A stretch of 64,000 nucleotides of DNA from Pricia antarctica (GTDB taxonomy: Bacteria; Bacteroidota; Bacteroidia; Flavobacteriales; Flavobacteriaceae), in contig DRGL01000069.1 in NCBI GenBank assembly GCA_011050085.1, forward strand, positions 1 through 64,000, written 5' to 3'. Shown here piece by piece: positions 17,282-25,222 of the stretch. Each line of letters starts with the position of its first letter. Position 1 is the stretch's first letter. The notes below the pieces were generated by a model. That model was not told where the DNA came from. It was given only the letters and a program-made list of their open reading frames with translations, and did not search any database. Both the position numbers and the translations under genes were made by a program.

Positions 17282-17836
17282 CTACTCCATCCATACCACC
17301 TTGTCCGCAATTGGGGTACGGCTTTGTTCAGCGATTTCTTCATCGTAGTGTCCTATATACAGAAAGCCCAAACATACTTCGCCCTCATTAAATTCGAAAA
17401 AATCGCCCATGTACTTAATTAATCCCGGAGAACTCCAGTAACAACCCAAACCCATTTCGGTACAGCAGAGCCACATATTCTGTACGGCCATGGCAGTAGC
17501 CGCGACCTCTTCCCAATCAGGAATGCTTTCTTTAGGGTCTCGCTGCATGCAGATGGCAATGATTGCCCCCGCTTTCTTCGGATTTTCTATCATTTTTTTG
17601 GTCTTCATCTGCTTGGGTCTTGTTTCCGTCTCCATATATTTATAGGATAGAAAAAGCCCTAATTTCTCCTTAGCCTCGCCCATCAACACCTTAAACCGCC
17701 ATGGTTCGGTCTTCTTATGAGTTGGCGCCCAGTTGGCTGCTTCCAGAATTTTTTCAATATCCGCCCTATCGATAGGGGTATCGTTGTATTGAACTGGAAA
17801 AACAGATCTTCTTTTTTTTATGAGGTCAAAAATCAT
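17282..17836 (-). CDS. FMN-dependent nitroreductase family protein
   Basis: 184 residues, of the short YdjA-like class. Motifs: K-K-R-R-S-V-F near the start, the A-A-N-W-A-P-T-H-K-K-T-E-P-W-R-F motif, V-A-A-T-A-M-A-V-Q-N-M-W-L and E-M-G-L-G-C-Y-W-S-S-P. These contact FMN and shape the active site. The enzyme should reduce nitro-aromatics or quinones with NAD(P)H as a cytoplasmic dimer; the natural substrate is unknown. It is monocistronic and abuts the DUF456 gene tail to tail. Confidence 0.92.
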   Translation of the reverse strand: MIFDLIKKRRSVFPVQYNDTPIDRADIEKILEAANWAPTHKKTEPWRFKVLMGEAKEKLGLFLSYKYMETETRPKQMKTKKMIENPKKAGAIIAICMQRDPKESIPDWEEVAATAMAVQNMWLCCTEMGLGCYWSSPGLIKYMGDFFEFNEGEVCLGFLYIGHYDEEIAEQSRTPIADKVVWME

Positions 17837-18262
17837 ATATTTTTTTTAGTGGAGGTAAATAACAGCTGCGAAGTTACTTATTTTAGTGCTTTTTTTAAAT
17901 AGTTGCTTCTTTCCTCCTACCCGATTCGATATCCATACAATATTCAATACTCGGCACATATTACATACAATAGTTTAGGCGAATCTTGCGGCCACTTCGG
18001 TTTAACAAATCTTTCCAAAAAAAAAGTCTAGAAGTTTCGAAGCAAAAGAACAGAATTACTCGGCGTCATTAAGTTAACTACCCTAATTCAACCTTTTGCG
18101 CATCACATATCTTTGATTAAAGGAAATTTTTTCAAAGATAAACAAGCCAATGTTTACCAAATGACATTAGATTGGTTACTGTGTACTGGTCAAACATAAA
18201 AAAAGCCTTCCAATTACCCGAATTTCGAAATGTATCGAAGCGGGAGGAAAGCCTTTCATTGG

Positions 18263-18288
18263 CCCTAGCTTTTTCCAAAGCCTTAGGG
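18263..18288. repeat. Hairpin-forming inverted repeat
   Basis: CCCTA+GCTTT (18263-18272) pairs with AAAGC and TAGGG (18277-18281 and 18284-18288), with a 4-nt TTCC loop and a 2-nt CT bulge. That is ten base pairs in a small RNA-like hairpin. There is no T-run after it, so it is not a standard terminator. Confidence 0.4.
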
Positions 18289-18506
18289 TCACAACACAAC
18301 AGGGTAAATATAGCAAAGCTTTTTAAATTTTATTCCTTCTGTCGAAACTATTCCACCCTCTACCTCCCATTTACATATATAAAATATAAATACTATAGGC
18401 CTTAAACCTATTTATGGCATAATGAGAAACCATATCATTTGCCTCATAGCGCGATGGACTATTATATACTCAGAAATCAATCCCATTAGCGATTCTTTGC
18501 TAATCC

Positions 18507-18514
18507 TATTTTTG
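18507..18514 (+). promoter_or_regulatory. Candidate -7 box before exported oxidoreductase
   Basis: TATTTTTG matches TAnnTTTG exactly and lies 57 bp before the chosen ATG at 18571. No TTG is at the usual -33 distance. It lies immediately upstream of the GTG that begins the longer frame, which argues for the ATG start. Confidence 0.3.
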
Positions 18515-18570
18515 GTGTGTTTTACGAAAAGCTGTACATTTCAAGTACAAGTAGAGACACTCTCATACCT

Positions 18571-19962
18571 ATGAAAAAGAATTCCAACAGACGATCTTTT
18601 CTGAAAAAAGCTGCTTTAGGTTCCGCAGCGCTGACCTCGGCACCTATGGTATTCGGCTCTTCCTACGAACAGAAAATATTCTTAAACCGAAATTACCATG
18701 CTGCGGTCTTTTCTAAAAATGATAGCATCAATCTAGCCCTGATAGGGTCAGGCATTCAAGGCATTTACGATACACAGTCTGCCTTGAAGGTCGATGGTAT
18801 CCAACTAGTTGCCGTCTGTGATCTATATACCGGGCGTTTAGACCGCGCCAAGGAGCTTTGGGGCGATACCCTGTTCACTACCAGGGACTACCGTGAACTG
18901 TTGAGCCGAAAGGATATCGACGCTGTTATCATAGCTACTCCCGATCATTGGCATCAGAAAATTGTAATCGACGCGCTCAAAGCTGGCAAGCATGTATATT
19001 GTGAGAAACCTATGGTGCAGCAATTTGACGAGGGTCAGGCTATAATCAATGCACAAAAGGAAAGTGGTAAAATTTGTCAAATCGGAAGTCAGGGAATGTC
19101 TTCCCTTGGCAATGAAAAAGCAAAACAACTTTACGAAGAAGGTGCCATCGGTGATATCGTTATGCTCGATTTTTATAACGACCGCTACTCCACCGAGGGG
19201 GCATGGCAATATCCTATCCCACCCGACGCTAGTGCCACGACCGTAGATTTCGATACGTTTTTGGGTAACGCGCCAAAAACGGCCTATGATAATTACCGTT
19301 TTTTTAGGTGGCGGAATTATAGGGATTATGGCACGGGCGTTGCTGGTGACCTTTTCGTCCATGCTTTTTCAACACTTAATTACATCATAAGTTCTAACGG
19401 CCCAGAAAGGGCTATGGCTACTGGCGGTCTTCGGTACTGGAAAGACGGTCGCGATGTACCCGATGTCAGTATTACGCTATACGATTATCCGAAAACGGAC
19501 GCCCATGCCGCCTTCAACGCTGCTTTTCGAATCAACTTTATCGCCGGTAGTGGAGCAGGTGGTGGCTTTACCCTAGTTGGAACCGAAGGGGAAATGACCA
19601 TCGGCCAGAACTCCGTGATCCTTAAGCGTTCGAAATTGGATAGGGTACCCAGTGGATACTCGATGATTGCCTATACCGAAGCCACACAGCAAAAGATAAA
19701 GGAAGCTTATGCAGCCAAAGACTTAGAGCCTAGAACTTCATCATTATCGACTGGCGAAACGACCTGGCAGGCGCCCGACAATTACAAGGGCGGCCATTAC
19801 GATCATTTCTACAACTTCTTTCAGGCGATTCGTGGGAAAGCTAAGGTTATACAAGACCCTACCTTCGGACTAAGAGCCGCTGGAGCGGCCCTTCTTGCCA
19901 ATGAAAGCTATTATAAAAGTGAGCCGGTAAATTGGGATCCAATCGGCATGAAACTGATTTGA
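18571..19962 (+). CDS. Exported Gfo/Idh/MocA family oxidoreductase (Tat signal)
   Basis: 463 residues from ATG 18571; the frame opens at a GTG 54 bp earlier, but the ATG start places the Tat signal N-R-R-S-F-L-K-K at the N-terminus. The Rossmann motif is A-L-I-G-S-G-I-Q-G, and the catalytic E145-K146-P147 motif is intact, followed by the C-terminal sheet domain with G-G-H-Y-D-H-F-Y-N-F-F. The enzyme probably oxidises or reduces a sugar or cyclitol with tightly bound NAD(P), folded before export to the periplasm. It has no pathway partner beside it; a tiny convergent gene ends 7 bp away. The substrate is unknown. Confidence 0.88.
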   Translation: MKKNSNRRSFLKKAALGSAALTSAPMVFGSSYEQKIFLNRNYHAAVFSKNDSINLALIGSGIQGIYDTQSALKVDGIQLVAVCDLYTGRLDRAKELWGDTLFTTRDYRELLSRKDIDAVIIATPDHWHQKIVIDALKAGKHVYCEKPMVQQFDEGQAIINAQKESGKICQIGSQGMSSLGNEKAKQLYEEGAIGDIVMLDFYNDRYSTEGAWQYPIPPDASATTVDFDTFLGNAPKTAYDNYRFFRWRNYRDYGTGVAGDLFVHAFSTLNYIISSNGPERAMATGGLRYWKDGRDVPDVSITLYDYPKTDAHAAFNAAFRINFIAGSGAGGGFTLVGTEGEMTIGQNSVILKRSKLDRVPSGYSMIAYTEATQQKIKEAYAAKDLEPRTSSLSTGETTWQAPDNYKGGHYDHFYNFFQAIRGKAKVIQDPTFGLRAAGAALLANESYYKSEPVNWDPIGMKLI

Positions 19963-19969
19963 AACCCTA

Positions 19970-20185
19970 TTAGAGTTCCTCACAATGAAAGCCATGCATT
20001 CGAATTATTGAACAAATAGCCATAGCCGTAAGCTTATGGGATTCGACCCGGAGAATGTTATCGCAATCCTCCAAATCGAAGTTCCATTCCCCACAACCAT
20101 TCAAGGTTCTATTCAATAAAGGGCGAAGACGCCTTACCTGATTTCTTTTCGTGACCGAGGTTTTGAAGACTAATACAGTTTCCAT
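19970..20185 (-). CDS. Small HMA-fold-like protein, unknown function
   Basis: 71 residues. The pattern V-F-K-T-S-V-T..., W-N-F-D-L-E-D-C-D-N-I-L-R-V-E and I-R-M-H-G-F-H-C-E-E-L is shared by a small conserved flavobacterial family and predicts a beta-alpha-beta-beta-alpha-beta fold like heavy-metal-associated domains. The C-x-x-C metal site is missing, and the two cysteines of the motif are far apart. It lies 11 bp after the DinB gene in the same direction, so the two are probably co-transcribed. Confidence 0.72.
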   Translation of the reverse strand: METVLVFKTSVTKRNQVRRLRPLLNRTLNGCGEWNFDLEDCDNILRVESHKLTAMAICSIIRMHGFHCEEL

Positions 20186-20196
20186 TTCTTAGTATT

Positions 20197-20703
20197 TTAA
20201 ATGCGATCTCTATCCCAAAACATTGGGGGTTCAATGCCTAGGGACCTTAAATACACATAGCCCTGCCCGCGATGGTGTATTTCGTTATCTATAAAATAGA
20301 AGACTGAAGACTGCACGGTTCCTTCATATTGCCCAAACGTCTTGATGCGTTCCTGAAAACGTTCTACCCCAATTTTTGGCCAAAGCGTGTCAATTTCCTC
20401 GGTAGCTTTGTCCCAAGCCTGCAGTATAATATCCTTACTATTACCATGCTCAAAATGTTCAATCAGTTCGGCCGTGTTTCCGGTAGCAATTTCGCGGATA
20501 CCCGGCCCCGCAATCCCTAAAAGTTCCATCACCATTTCCGAGAAAGGGCGCATACCCCCAATCGTGTGATTGAAAAAATCCTTTTCTGGAAAAGCCATAA
20601 TTAACTTCCGGGTTAGACTTCTGTGCCCTTGCCAATGACCCAATAATTGAGAGGGGGTAATGACCTGTTGAGATTTTTCATTTTGGTTTGCTACGCTGTC
20701 CAT
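20197..20703 (-). CDS. DinB family protein
   Basis: 168 residues from ATG 20703 (M-D-S-V-A-N-Q-N-E-K); the frame extends 43 codons upstream but that part is not conserved in character. The DinB four-helix bundle shows S-Q-L-L-G-H-W-Q-G-H-R-S-L-T, F-P-E-K-D, and the metal-site region D-N-E-I-H-H-R-G-Q-G-Y-V-Y-L-R. Members bind a metal with three His residues; some are thiol-transferases, most are unassigned. It is divergent from the WYL regulator gene at 20928, with a 224-bp shared upstream region, so that regulator may control it (inference). Confidence 0.9.
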   Translation of the reverse strand: MDSVANQNEKSQQVITPSQLLGHWQGHRSLTRKLIMAFPEKDFFNHTIGGMRPFSEMVMELLGIAGPGIREIATGNTAELIEHFEHGNSKDIILQAWDKATEEIDTLWPKIGVERFQERIKTFGQYEGTVQSSVFYFIDNEIHHRGQGYVYLRSLGIEPPMFWDRDRI

Positions 20704-20900
20704 AATCTTACATTTTAAGTGAATATTGATTAATAAGGATAAATGTAAAACGGACGAGTGACAGCAGTTTGTCAGCAGGTTAAAAAAAATTCGCGATGCC
20801 CCATTATAATGAACTAGGATTGTCATTGTCAAAGGGGATTCTTTGAACTTAAAACAATAAAGTTAAAAACGAAGAGGTTCAGAAAAGAATTGTGAAATCT

Positions 20901-20908
20901 TATCTTTG
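20901..20908 (+). promoter_or_regulatory. Promoter -7 box for the WYL regulator
   Basis: TATCTTTG matches TAnnTTTG exactly; a near-consensus TTC (20878-20880) lies 20 bp upstream in the -33 position. The start codon is 19 bp downstream. Confidence 0.4.
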
Positions 20909-20927
20909 AAATATCAATCATGCCATT

Positions 20928-21884
20928 ATGGGCCAAGAAACTCTAAAACGTTTTGACCGCATCGTTGCCATTCTGATCCAATTACAATCAAAGAGGATTG
21001 TAAAAGCGCAAGAGCTTGCCGACCGATTCGAGGTTAGTCTGCGCACTATCTATCGCGATATACGCACTTTGGAAACTTCCGGTGTACCGATTGCCAGCGA
21101 GGCGGGTATTGGCTACTCTATTATGGAGGGATACCGCCTTCCCCCAATCATGTTTACAAGGGAAGAGGCCGGAAGTTTTGTAGCCGCCGAAAAGCTGATG
21201 CAACAGTTTACCGACAAATCACTGGGCGCTTACCATCAATCTGCCATGTACAAAGTAAAATCCATTCTTCGCGGCAAGGAAAAAGATTGGATTACGGCTT
21301 TGGAATCTCAGGTACGTATCGACCCCGCACAGGCGCTTTTTAATGAAGCCATACCCGATGCACTTGAAATTTTATTCGAAAGTATTGCCGAAAAGAAGCA
21401 GGTAGCCCTTAAATACCATTCTTTAGAATCTGAAATACCCTCTGAAAGGATCATCGAACCAGTCGGCCTATTCCATGAAAATAACTTTTGGTATGTGTTG
21501 GGCTATTGCCAACTGCGAAAGGATTACCGGCAGTTCCGCACCGATAGAATACTTAAAATACAGCGAACGCTTACTGATTTCACGTTGGAACATGGCGGTA
21601 TCGACGATTATCGTAATCAGAGTGAAGAACAGCAAAAAACCAAAATCCGTATTTTAGTGGATACCCCAATTGCCCGATTTATGAGGGGTACACGAAGTCA
21701 ATATGGCTACGTTTCCGAAGAAGTAAAAAAGGAAGGTGTGGAAATGACCTTCATGACGTCTTTTGTGCAAGAAGGTTTTTCTAGGTGGTACTTAATGTTC
21801 GCCGACTATGCTACCATCTTGGAACCCGAAAGTTTAAAGGAACGGATCAGGGAACTTTTAAAAAGGTCCGAAGCTCGGCTTTAG
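20928..21884 (+). CDS. YafY-type HTH regulator with WYL domain
   Basis: 318 residues. An N-terminal HTH_11 domain (R-F-D-R-I-V-A-I-L-I-Q-L, A-Q-E-L-A-D-R-F-E-V-S-L-R-T-I-Y-R-D-I-R-T-L) is followed by the G-V-P-I-x-x-E-A-G-x-G-Y linker, a WYL ligand domain (F-W-Y-V-L-G-Y-C-Q-L-R-x-D-Y-R-Q-F-R-T-D-R-I) and a C-terminal extension with G-F-S-R-W-Y-L. WYL domains bind nucleic acid or small ligands; YafY proteins act as repressors or activators. It is divergent from the DinB gene, and a DinB/YafY pairing is common in Bacteroidetes and Firmicutes. Confidence 0.92.
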   Translation: MGQETLKRFDRIVAILIQLQSKRIVKAQELADRFEVSLRTIYRDIRTLETSGVPIASEAGIGYSIMEGYRLPPIMFTREEAGSFVAAEKLMQQFTDKSLGAYHQSAMYKVKSILRGKEKDWITALESQVRIDPAQALFNEAIPDALEILFESIAEKKQVALKYHSLESEIPSERIIEPVGLFHENNFWYVLGYCQLRKDYRQFRTDRILKIQRTLTDFTLEHGGIDDYRNQSEEQQKTKIRILVDTPIARFMRGTRSQYGYVSEEVKKEGVEMTFMTSFVQEGFSRWYLMFADYATILEPESLKERIRELLKRSEARL

Positions 21885-21940
21885 AATTAAAAAAAGGATG
21901 TTCTAGCCTCTGCGAATAACTGTGCGAGTACTATCGATGG

Positions 21941-22315
21941 TCAATCTTTGCTTTTTGAGTACTTGGCCAAATTTTCCTTTACCCGAAAAGCTGTTATTTG
22001 AGTAATCAGCTCGTAAGGTATAGGTTCGTCGAGCTGAAACTGTACAGAGCCCTTTCCCTGTTTGTACCCGGAAAGTTCTTCTGCAAAACGGCTATGTCCA
22101 GTGGGTGTAGCATAAAATCCGACGTGATTTTTATACCCTGCAATATAGACCAGTGGTTTTCCGCACAGGGTAAATACAGGCATGCCATAGCTAATGGATT
22201 CTTCTGCTTCGGGCGCCGCTTTTTTGATAGTTGACCTTACCTGCTCTAAAATGTTTTTGACTTTCTCGGGAAAGGCTTTGATATAGGTATCGATATTTTT
22301 ATGACCAGATTTCAT
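21941..22315 (-). CDS. DUF1801 (YdhG-like) protein
   Basis: 124 residues. The DUF1801/YdhG signature is complete: I-D-T-Y-I-K-A-F-P-E-K-V, A-E-E-S-I-S-Y-G-M-P-V-F, Y-K-N-H-V-G-F-Y-A-T-P-T-G, F-A-E-E-L-S-G-Y-K-Q-G-K-G-S-V-Q-F and P-x-P-Y-E-L-I. Some relatives (Fra of Bacillus) are proposed iron chaperones; otherwise the role is unknown. It overlaps the upstream SRPBCC gene by the 4-bp ATGA junction, so the two are translationally coupled. Confidence 0.92.
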   Translation of the reverse strand: MKSGHKNIDTYIKAFPEKVKNILEQVRSTIKKAAPEAEESISYGMPVFTLCGKPLVYIAGYKNHVGFYATPTGHSRFAEELSGYKQGKGSVQFQLDEPIPYELITQITAFRVKENLAKYSKSKD

Positions 22316-22740
22316 CGCTGTTCAGATTCTACATAATTTTTAAAATTATCTAAAATCGCTTGCCATCCTGCTTGCTGCATGTCAATGGGATTGTTGTTTT
22401 CGGCTTCGAAAATCTCTATTATTTCTGTGGTATTCCCTTGGGAAGTAAAGGTGATCTCTACTTTTCTACCGTCATCAAGGGTATAGTAAATACCCTTTTT
22501 GGCCACAACCTTGTCATAGGTTCCTACAAAATCGAATCCCATACTACCATCTTTGGCCTCCATTCGCGACAGGAACTTTCCACCGGCGCGCAGGTCGTTT
22601 GTTGCCTTCGTGGTTTGCCAATCATCGTTGGCCCTATTCCATTTTTTGATATGTTCGGGCGTTGTCAAAAGTTCCCATACTAAAGGAATATCAGCCTTAA
22701 CCTTTGTTTTGATAGTGATGATTTCATGTTTTGTTTCCAT
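22312..22740 (-). CDS. SRPBCC/AHSA1 family protein
   Basis: 142 residues, the usual size for an activator-of-Hsp90-like START-fold protein. It begins with K-T-K-V-K-A-D-I-P-L-V-W-E-L-L-T-T-P-E-H-I-K-K-W; G-G-K-F-L-S-R-M and T-F-T-S-Q-G-N-T-T-E-I line the cavity, and W-Q-A-I-L-D-N-F-K closes the fold. It is likely to bind a hydrophobic ligand. It is the first gene of a two-gene unit with DUF1801, a combination frequent in flavobacteria. Confidence 0.92.
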   Translation of the reverse strand: METKHEIITIKTKVKADIPLVWELLTTPEHIKKWNRANDDWQTTKATNDLRAGGKFLSRMEAKDGSMGFDFVGTYDKVVAKKGIYYTLDDGRKVEITFTSQGNTTEIIEIFEAENNNPIDMQQAGWQAILDNFKNYVESEQR

Positions 22741-23029
22741 AAATAAAATTTTTTAATAACTAATCAGTTTGAGTAATCCAAAAGGAAATCTTACTTGACC
22801 AAACAATGCTTTACAATTGATATATCGCTCCGCATTTTGTTCGTATGAATCTTTGAGAAGCTATTTTGAAGTACAAATTTTATTGTAATTAGATTCAAAG
22901 TTGCCGAGGCTTAAAGTCCAAATGTTTATAAGCCAATATTCCGAATGTATCCCCACAACAATAGGTCACAAAAATCCATTTCAAAGCTTCTTTTGAAATT
23001 CATTTTTTCCCTTCTTTTCTCTTACAGCG
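22741..23029. other. Intergenic, nothing recognised
   Basis: 289 bp of AT-rich sequence between the SRPBCC start and the remnant. It should contain the SRPBCC promoter, but no good TTG/TAnnTTTG pair was found on the minus strand. Confidence 0.3.
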
Positions 23030-23240
23030 TTAGCTTTTCCAGCTATCGTATTCTAAAATTAAATCATCGCCTAAAACCCATTCGTCCGAAACCCTGTACT
23101 ATCTGATTATTTGGTATGGTTTCATTTCATCCCAATGGTCAGTATTATTTTTGTCGAACGATTGTATGTGACGAATCAATTCTCCCAATACCCATTTATT
23201 GAAAATCGTTTTTATTGGTAATCCATTTTTTGACTTGGTT
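23030..23240 (-). pseudogene. Probable gene remnant next to DinB
   Basis: The frame immediately after the DinB stop reads, on the minus strand, like real protein: W-V-L-G-E-L-I-R-H-I-Q-S-F-D, then H-W-D-E-M-K-P-Y-Q-I, then an in-frame TAG (23099-23101), then W-V-L-G-D-D-L-I-L-E-Y-D-S-W-K-S and a stop at 23030. Codon use and composition resemble coding DNA and the frame keeps its register across the stop. No start codon exists. I do not recognise the family. Confidence 0.35.
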
Positions 23241-23241
23241 C

Positions 23242-23769
23242 TTATTTGCTATTTAAAAAGTCTTCAATCCTATTTTTCTGCCGTAAACGATGCCTCAAAT
23301 GCATTTCCGAATACTGTAACCATTCAAAAAAGTTCAGATAACCCATTCCAGGATGTTCGGATTTTCCATACGATTCTGCTTTTTTAATTATGTCCCAAAT
23401 TAAATTTGTATCCGACTTCAACTTTTCCAAATCGGATTTCAATCGATCAACCGAAGTCGTTTGTTTAACTTTATCCGCTATCAACGGATCATCCGGAATT
23501 CTTTCATTGGGAAACCAAGCGTTCTCAAATAATTTTTTGGCCTTACGAGTAGACGCAACATTTACGTTTTCGATATCGTTTAAAGAAATTTGCACTTGCC
23601 CGTTGTACCAATTTGTCTCTTCAATCAAATGCCCATATACCTGCCCGAGTGACCAACTCGTAGGGCTCGGCTTTGCTAGAAGTTGGTTTAGCGTGAACAT
23701 ATTGAGTTCGGACATCCAAATTGCTAGCGTTTTATTAAATTTTTCAAGCATATGGGCAGTATTCCTCAT
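23242..23769 (-). CDS. DinB superfamily protein
   Basis: 175 residues; Met7 is an alternative start. DinB-like helices: P-T-S-W-S-L-G-Q-V-Y-G-H-L-I-E-E-T-N-W-Y near residue 40 and E-W-L-Q-Y-S-E-M-H-L-R-H-R-L-R-Q-K near 155. His residues in both sit at the usual metal-binding positions. The E-H-P-G-M-G-Y-L-N region is typical of the flavobacterial subgroup. It lies 7 bp after the YdeI-type gene and is surely in the same transcript. Function is unassigned. Confidence 0.86.
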   Translation of the reverse strand: MRNTAHMLEKFNKTLAIWMSELNMFTLNQLLAKPSPTSWSLGQVYGHLIEETNWYNGQVQISLNDIENVNVASTRKAKKLFENAWFPNERIPDDPLIADKVKQTTSVDRLKSDLEKLKSDTNLIWDIIKKAESYGKSEHPGMGYLNFFEWLQYSEMHLRHRLRQKNRIEDFLNSK

Positions 23770-23776
23770 TACAAAT

Positions 23777-24358
23777 TTACCTATCGTTCAAGCCTTTTCC
23801 GTTGAGAATGTTCTGGGTGTATTTTTCAATCCTACGGATGCGGGTGTCCGATTGTTTAGCACCTGAGAAATACAGCAAATAGCCCCGTTGTCTACCAGGT
23901 GTTAATTTATCAAAGGCATCCTTTACATCCGGATTTCGCTTTAGTATTTGCTTGAATTCATCCGGCATATCGAAATCGGAAGTCGTTTTCAACATCACCT
24001 CGAGTCCCGCTTTTTCAACTTCCATAGCTTCATAAACATATGCCTTCACTGCAGCTTTATGGTTTTCGATATCCTCTGCATTTGTAAATCTGATCTGTCT
24101 TGCGGCCTGCACATTTTTTGTTTGTTGCACCAAAAGGTTCTCGGCGTCTTTCAACAGGGCACCCTTGTGAAAAAGCAAAGCACAGTAGTTCTTAAATCCG
24201 TGTATGAGTACAACATTACGTTCTTGAAATACGTAACAAGGTTTTCCCCATTTAAATCTTTCATCCAGACCGCAATCTAGTAGTATCCTACGAAGTGATG
24301 TGAACTCAACCTGCCATTTTCCAGGGTCGTTAAAAAAAGAGTCTATATCTTGTTTCAT
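23777..24358 (-). CDS. YdeI/OmpD-associated family protein (DUF1801 + OmdA)
   Basis: 193 residues. The first half is a DUF1801-like domain (E-F-T-S-L-R-R-I-L-L-D-C-G-L, F-K-W-G-K-P-C-Y, V-L-I-H-G-F-K-N-Y-C-A-L-L-F-H-K-G-A-L-L-K-D). The second is the bacteriocin-protection YdeI/OmdA tail (P-D-E-F-K-Q-I-L-K-x-N-P, A-F-D-K-L-T-P-G-R-Q-R-G-Y-L-L-Y-F-S-G-A-K-Q-x-x-T-R-x-R-R-I). E. coli YdeI affects polymyxin or stress tolerance, but a mechanism is not established. It is the first gene of a pair with DinB. Confidence 0.93.
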   Translation of the reverse strand: MKQDIDSFFNDPGKWQVEFTSLRRILLDCGLDERFKWGKPCYVFQERNVVLIHGFKNYCALLFHKGALLKDAENLLVQQTKNVQAARQIRFTNAEDIENHKAAVKAYVYEAMEVEKAGLEVMLKTTSDFDMPDEFKQILKRNPDVKDAFDKLTPGRQRGYLLYFSGAKQSDTRIRRIEKYTQNILNGKGLNDR

Positions 24359-24726
24359 AGTGTTGTGCCGTATTACTTTAAACCGTTTCTTCTTTTTATT
24401 TTAAACATATTAACTTACACCTCTTATAGCGTTGAAATTATCTTTTCAAATTTAAAAAAAGTACCGCTTTTTTGTATTCGTAATTAGATCATAATCCATT
24501 TTTACAAAACAGTATACGTTTCAAACCCGTACATTATGCAGGGGAAGCTCCATCTTTGTAAAGGGATTATTTTCAGGTTCGGAAAAGGCCTTCAGATTCT
24601 TAAAAAAACGATTTTACGAAACTTTGAGGCTCTTTCCATAGTTTGAACATAAACCTTGAACTAAACCAATTCATTTGAATCGCTCCCAATTCTCTATTTT
24701 AAGGGGAGCATATTGTAATTGTTGTT
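24359..24726. other. Intergenic with a weak remnant on the minus strand
   Basis: 368 bp. On the minus strand (24521-24639) a protein-like stretch with one apparent frameshift reads S-K-F-R-K-I-V-F-L then K-N-L-K-A-F-S-E-P-E-N-N-P-F-T-K-M and ends at a TGA (24521-24523). It may be another decayed gene, but is short enough to be chance. The rest is AT-rich spacer. Confidence 0.25.
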
Positions 24727-25140
24727 TTATGACTTTGGCATCTTGTCCATATCCATGTACAGCATACCCCAACGATGGCCATCGAGATCTTCGAACCCAA
24801 AAGCGTACATCCAACCTTCACTTTCTGCGGGTTCGCCAAAGATTTTTCCTCCTGCGTCTCGAACAATTTTCGCCATTTCATCGACTTCTGCCTTGCTTTG
24901 TGCATCGATATTTAGCAAGACTTCGGTGACTTTACTAGTATCTGATATTTCGTTTGCGGCAATGCATTTGAAAGTTTCTTCAGGAAAAAGTACCATTACA
25001 AAATCGGTATCCCCAATTAAAAAACTTGACATATGTTCAGCTTTTTCGTGTATTGGATTTTCTCGAAAACCGATGGCCTTGAAGAAAGTCCTTGAAGCAT
25101 TTAGATGCTTTACGGGAAGGTTTATCCACATTGTTTTCAT
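24727..25140 (-). CDS. VOC (glyoxalase/bleomycin resistance) family protein
   Basis: 137 residues from ATG 25140 (M-K-T-M-W-I-N-L-P-V-K); the frame runs 19 codons further upstream without conserved features. The VOC beta-alpha-beta-beta-beta fold is seen: N-L-P-V-K-H-L-N-A-S-R-T-F-F-K-A-I-G-F, F-K-C-I-A, L-L-N-I-D-A-Q-S-K-A-E-V-D, and F-G-F-E-D-L-D-G-H-R-W-G-M-L-Y. It belongs to the PhnB-like or 'glyoxalase/extradiol' subgroup without a clear substrate. It stands alone. Confidence 0.88.
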   Translation of the reverse strand: MKTMWINLPVKHLNASRTFFKAIGFRENPIHEKAEHMSSFLIGDTDFVMVLFPEETFKCIAANEISDTSKVTEVLLNIDAQSKAEVDEMAKIVRDAGGKIFGEPAESEGWMYAFGFEDLDGHRWGMLYMDMDKMPKS

Positions 25141-25222
25141 AGGTCTGCTATTAATTTTTAGTGGCTTTGCGTTTACATAACGGGAGCCATTTCCCATTGT
25201 TCTTTATTTCCCATTTTTCTAC

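Larger units (their letters stand above)
17837..18516. other. Gene-poor region with repeats and a hairpin
   Basis: About 680 bp without a convincing gene; a 77-codon frame at 18172-18405 has no protein-like character. AAAGCCTT occurs three times (18202, 18248, 18277), and the last copy is part of a hairpin. An isolated TATCTTTG box lies at 18108-18115, so a short non-coding transcript running right is possible but not shown. Confidence 0.4.

Noticed and set aside
18172-18405. 77-codon open frame in the gene-poor region
   Set aside because: Lys/Tyr/Phe-rich composition typical of AT-rich noise, no domain, and it covers the repeat/hairpin region.
20704-20832. Upstream extension of the DinB protein
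   Set aside because: Residues are hydrophobic and Cys/His-rich without family similarity; the ATG at 20703 fits the domain start.
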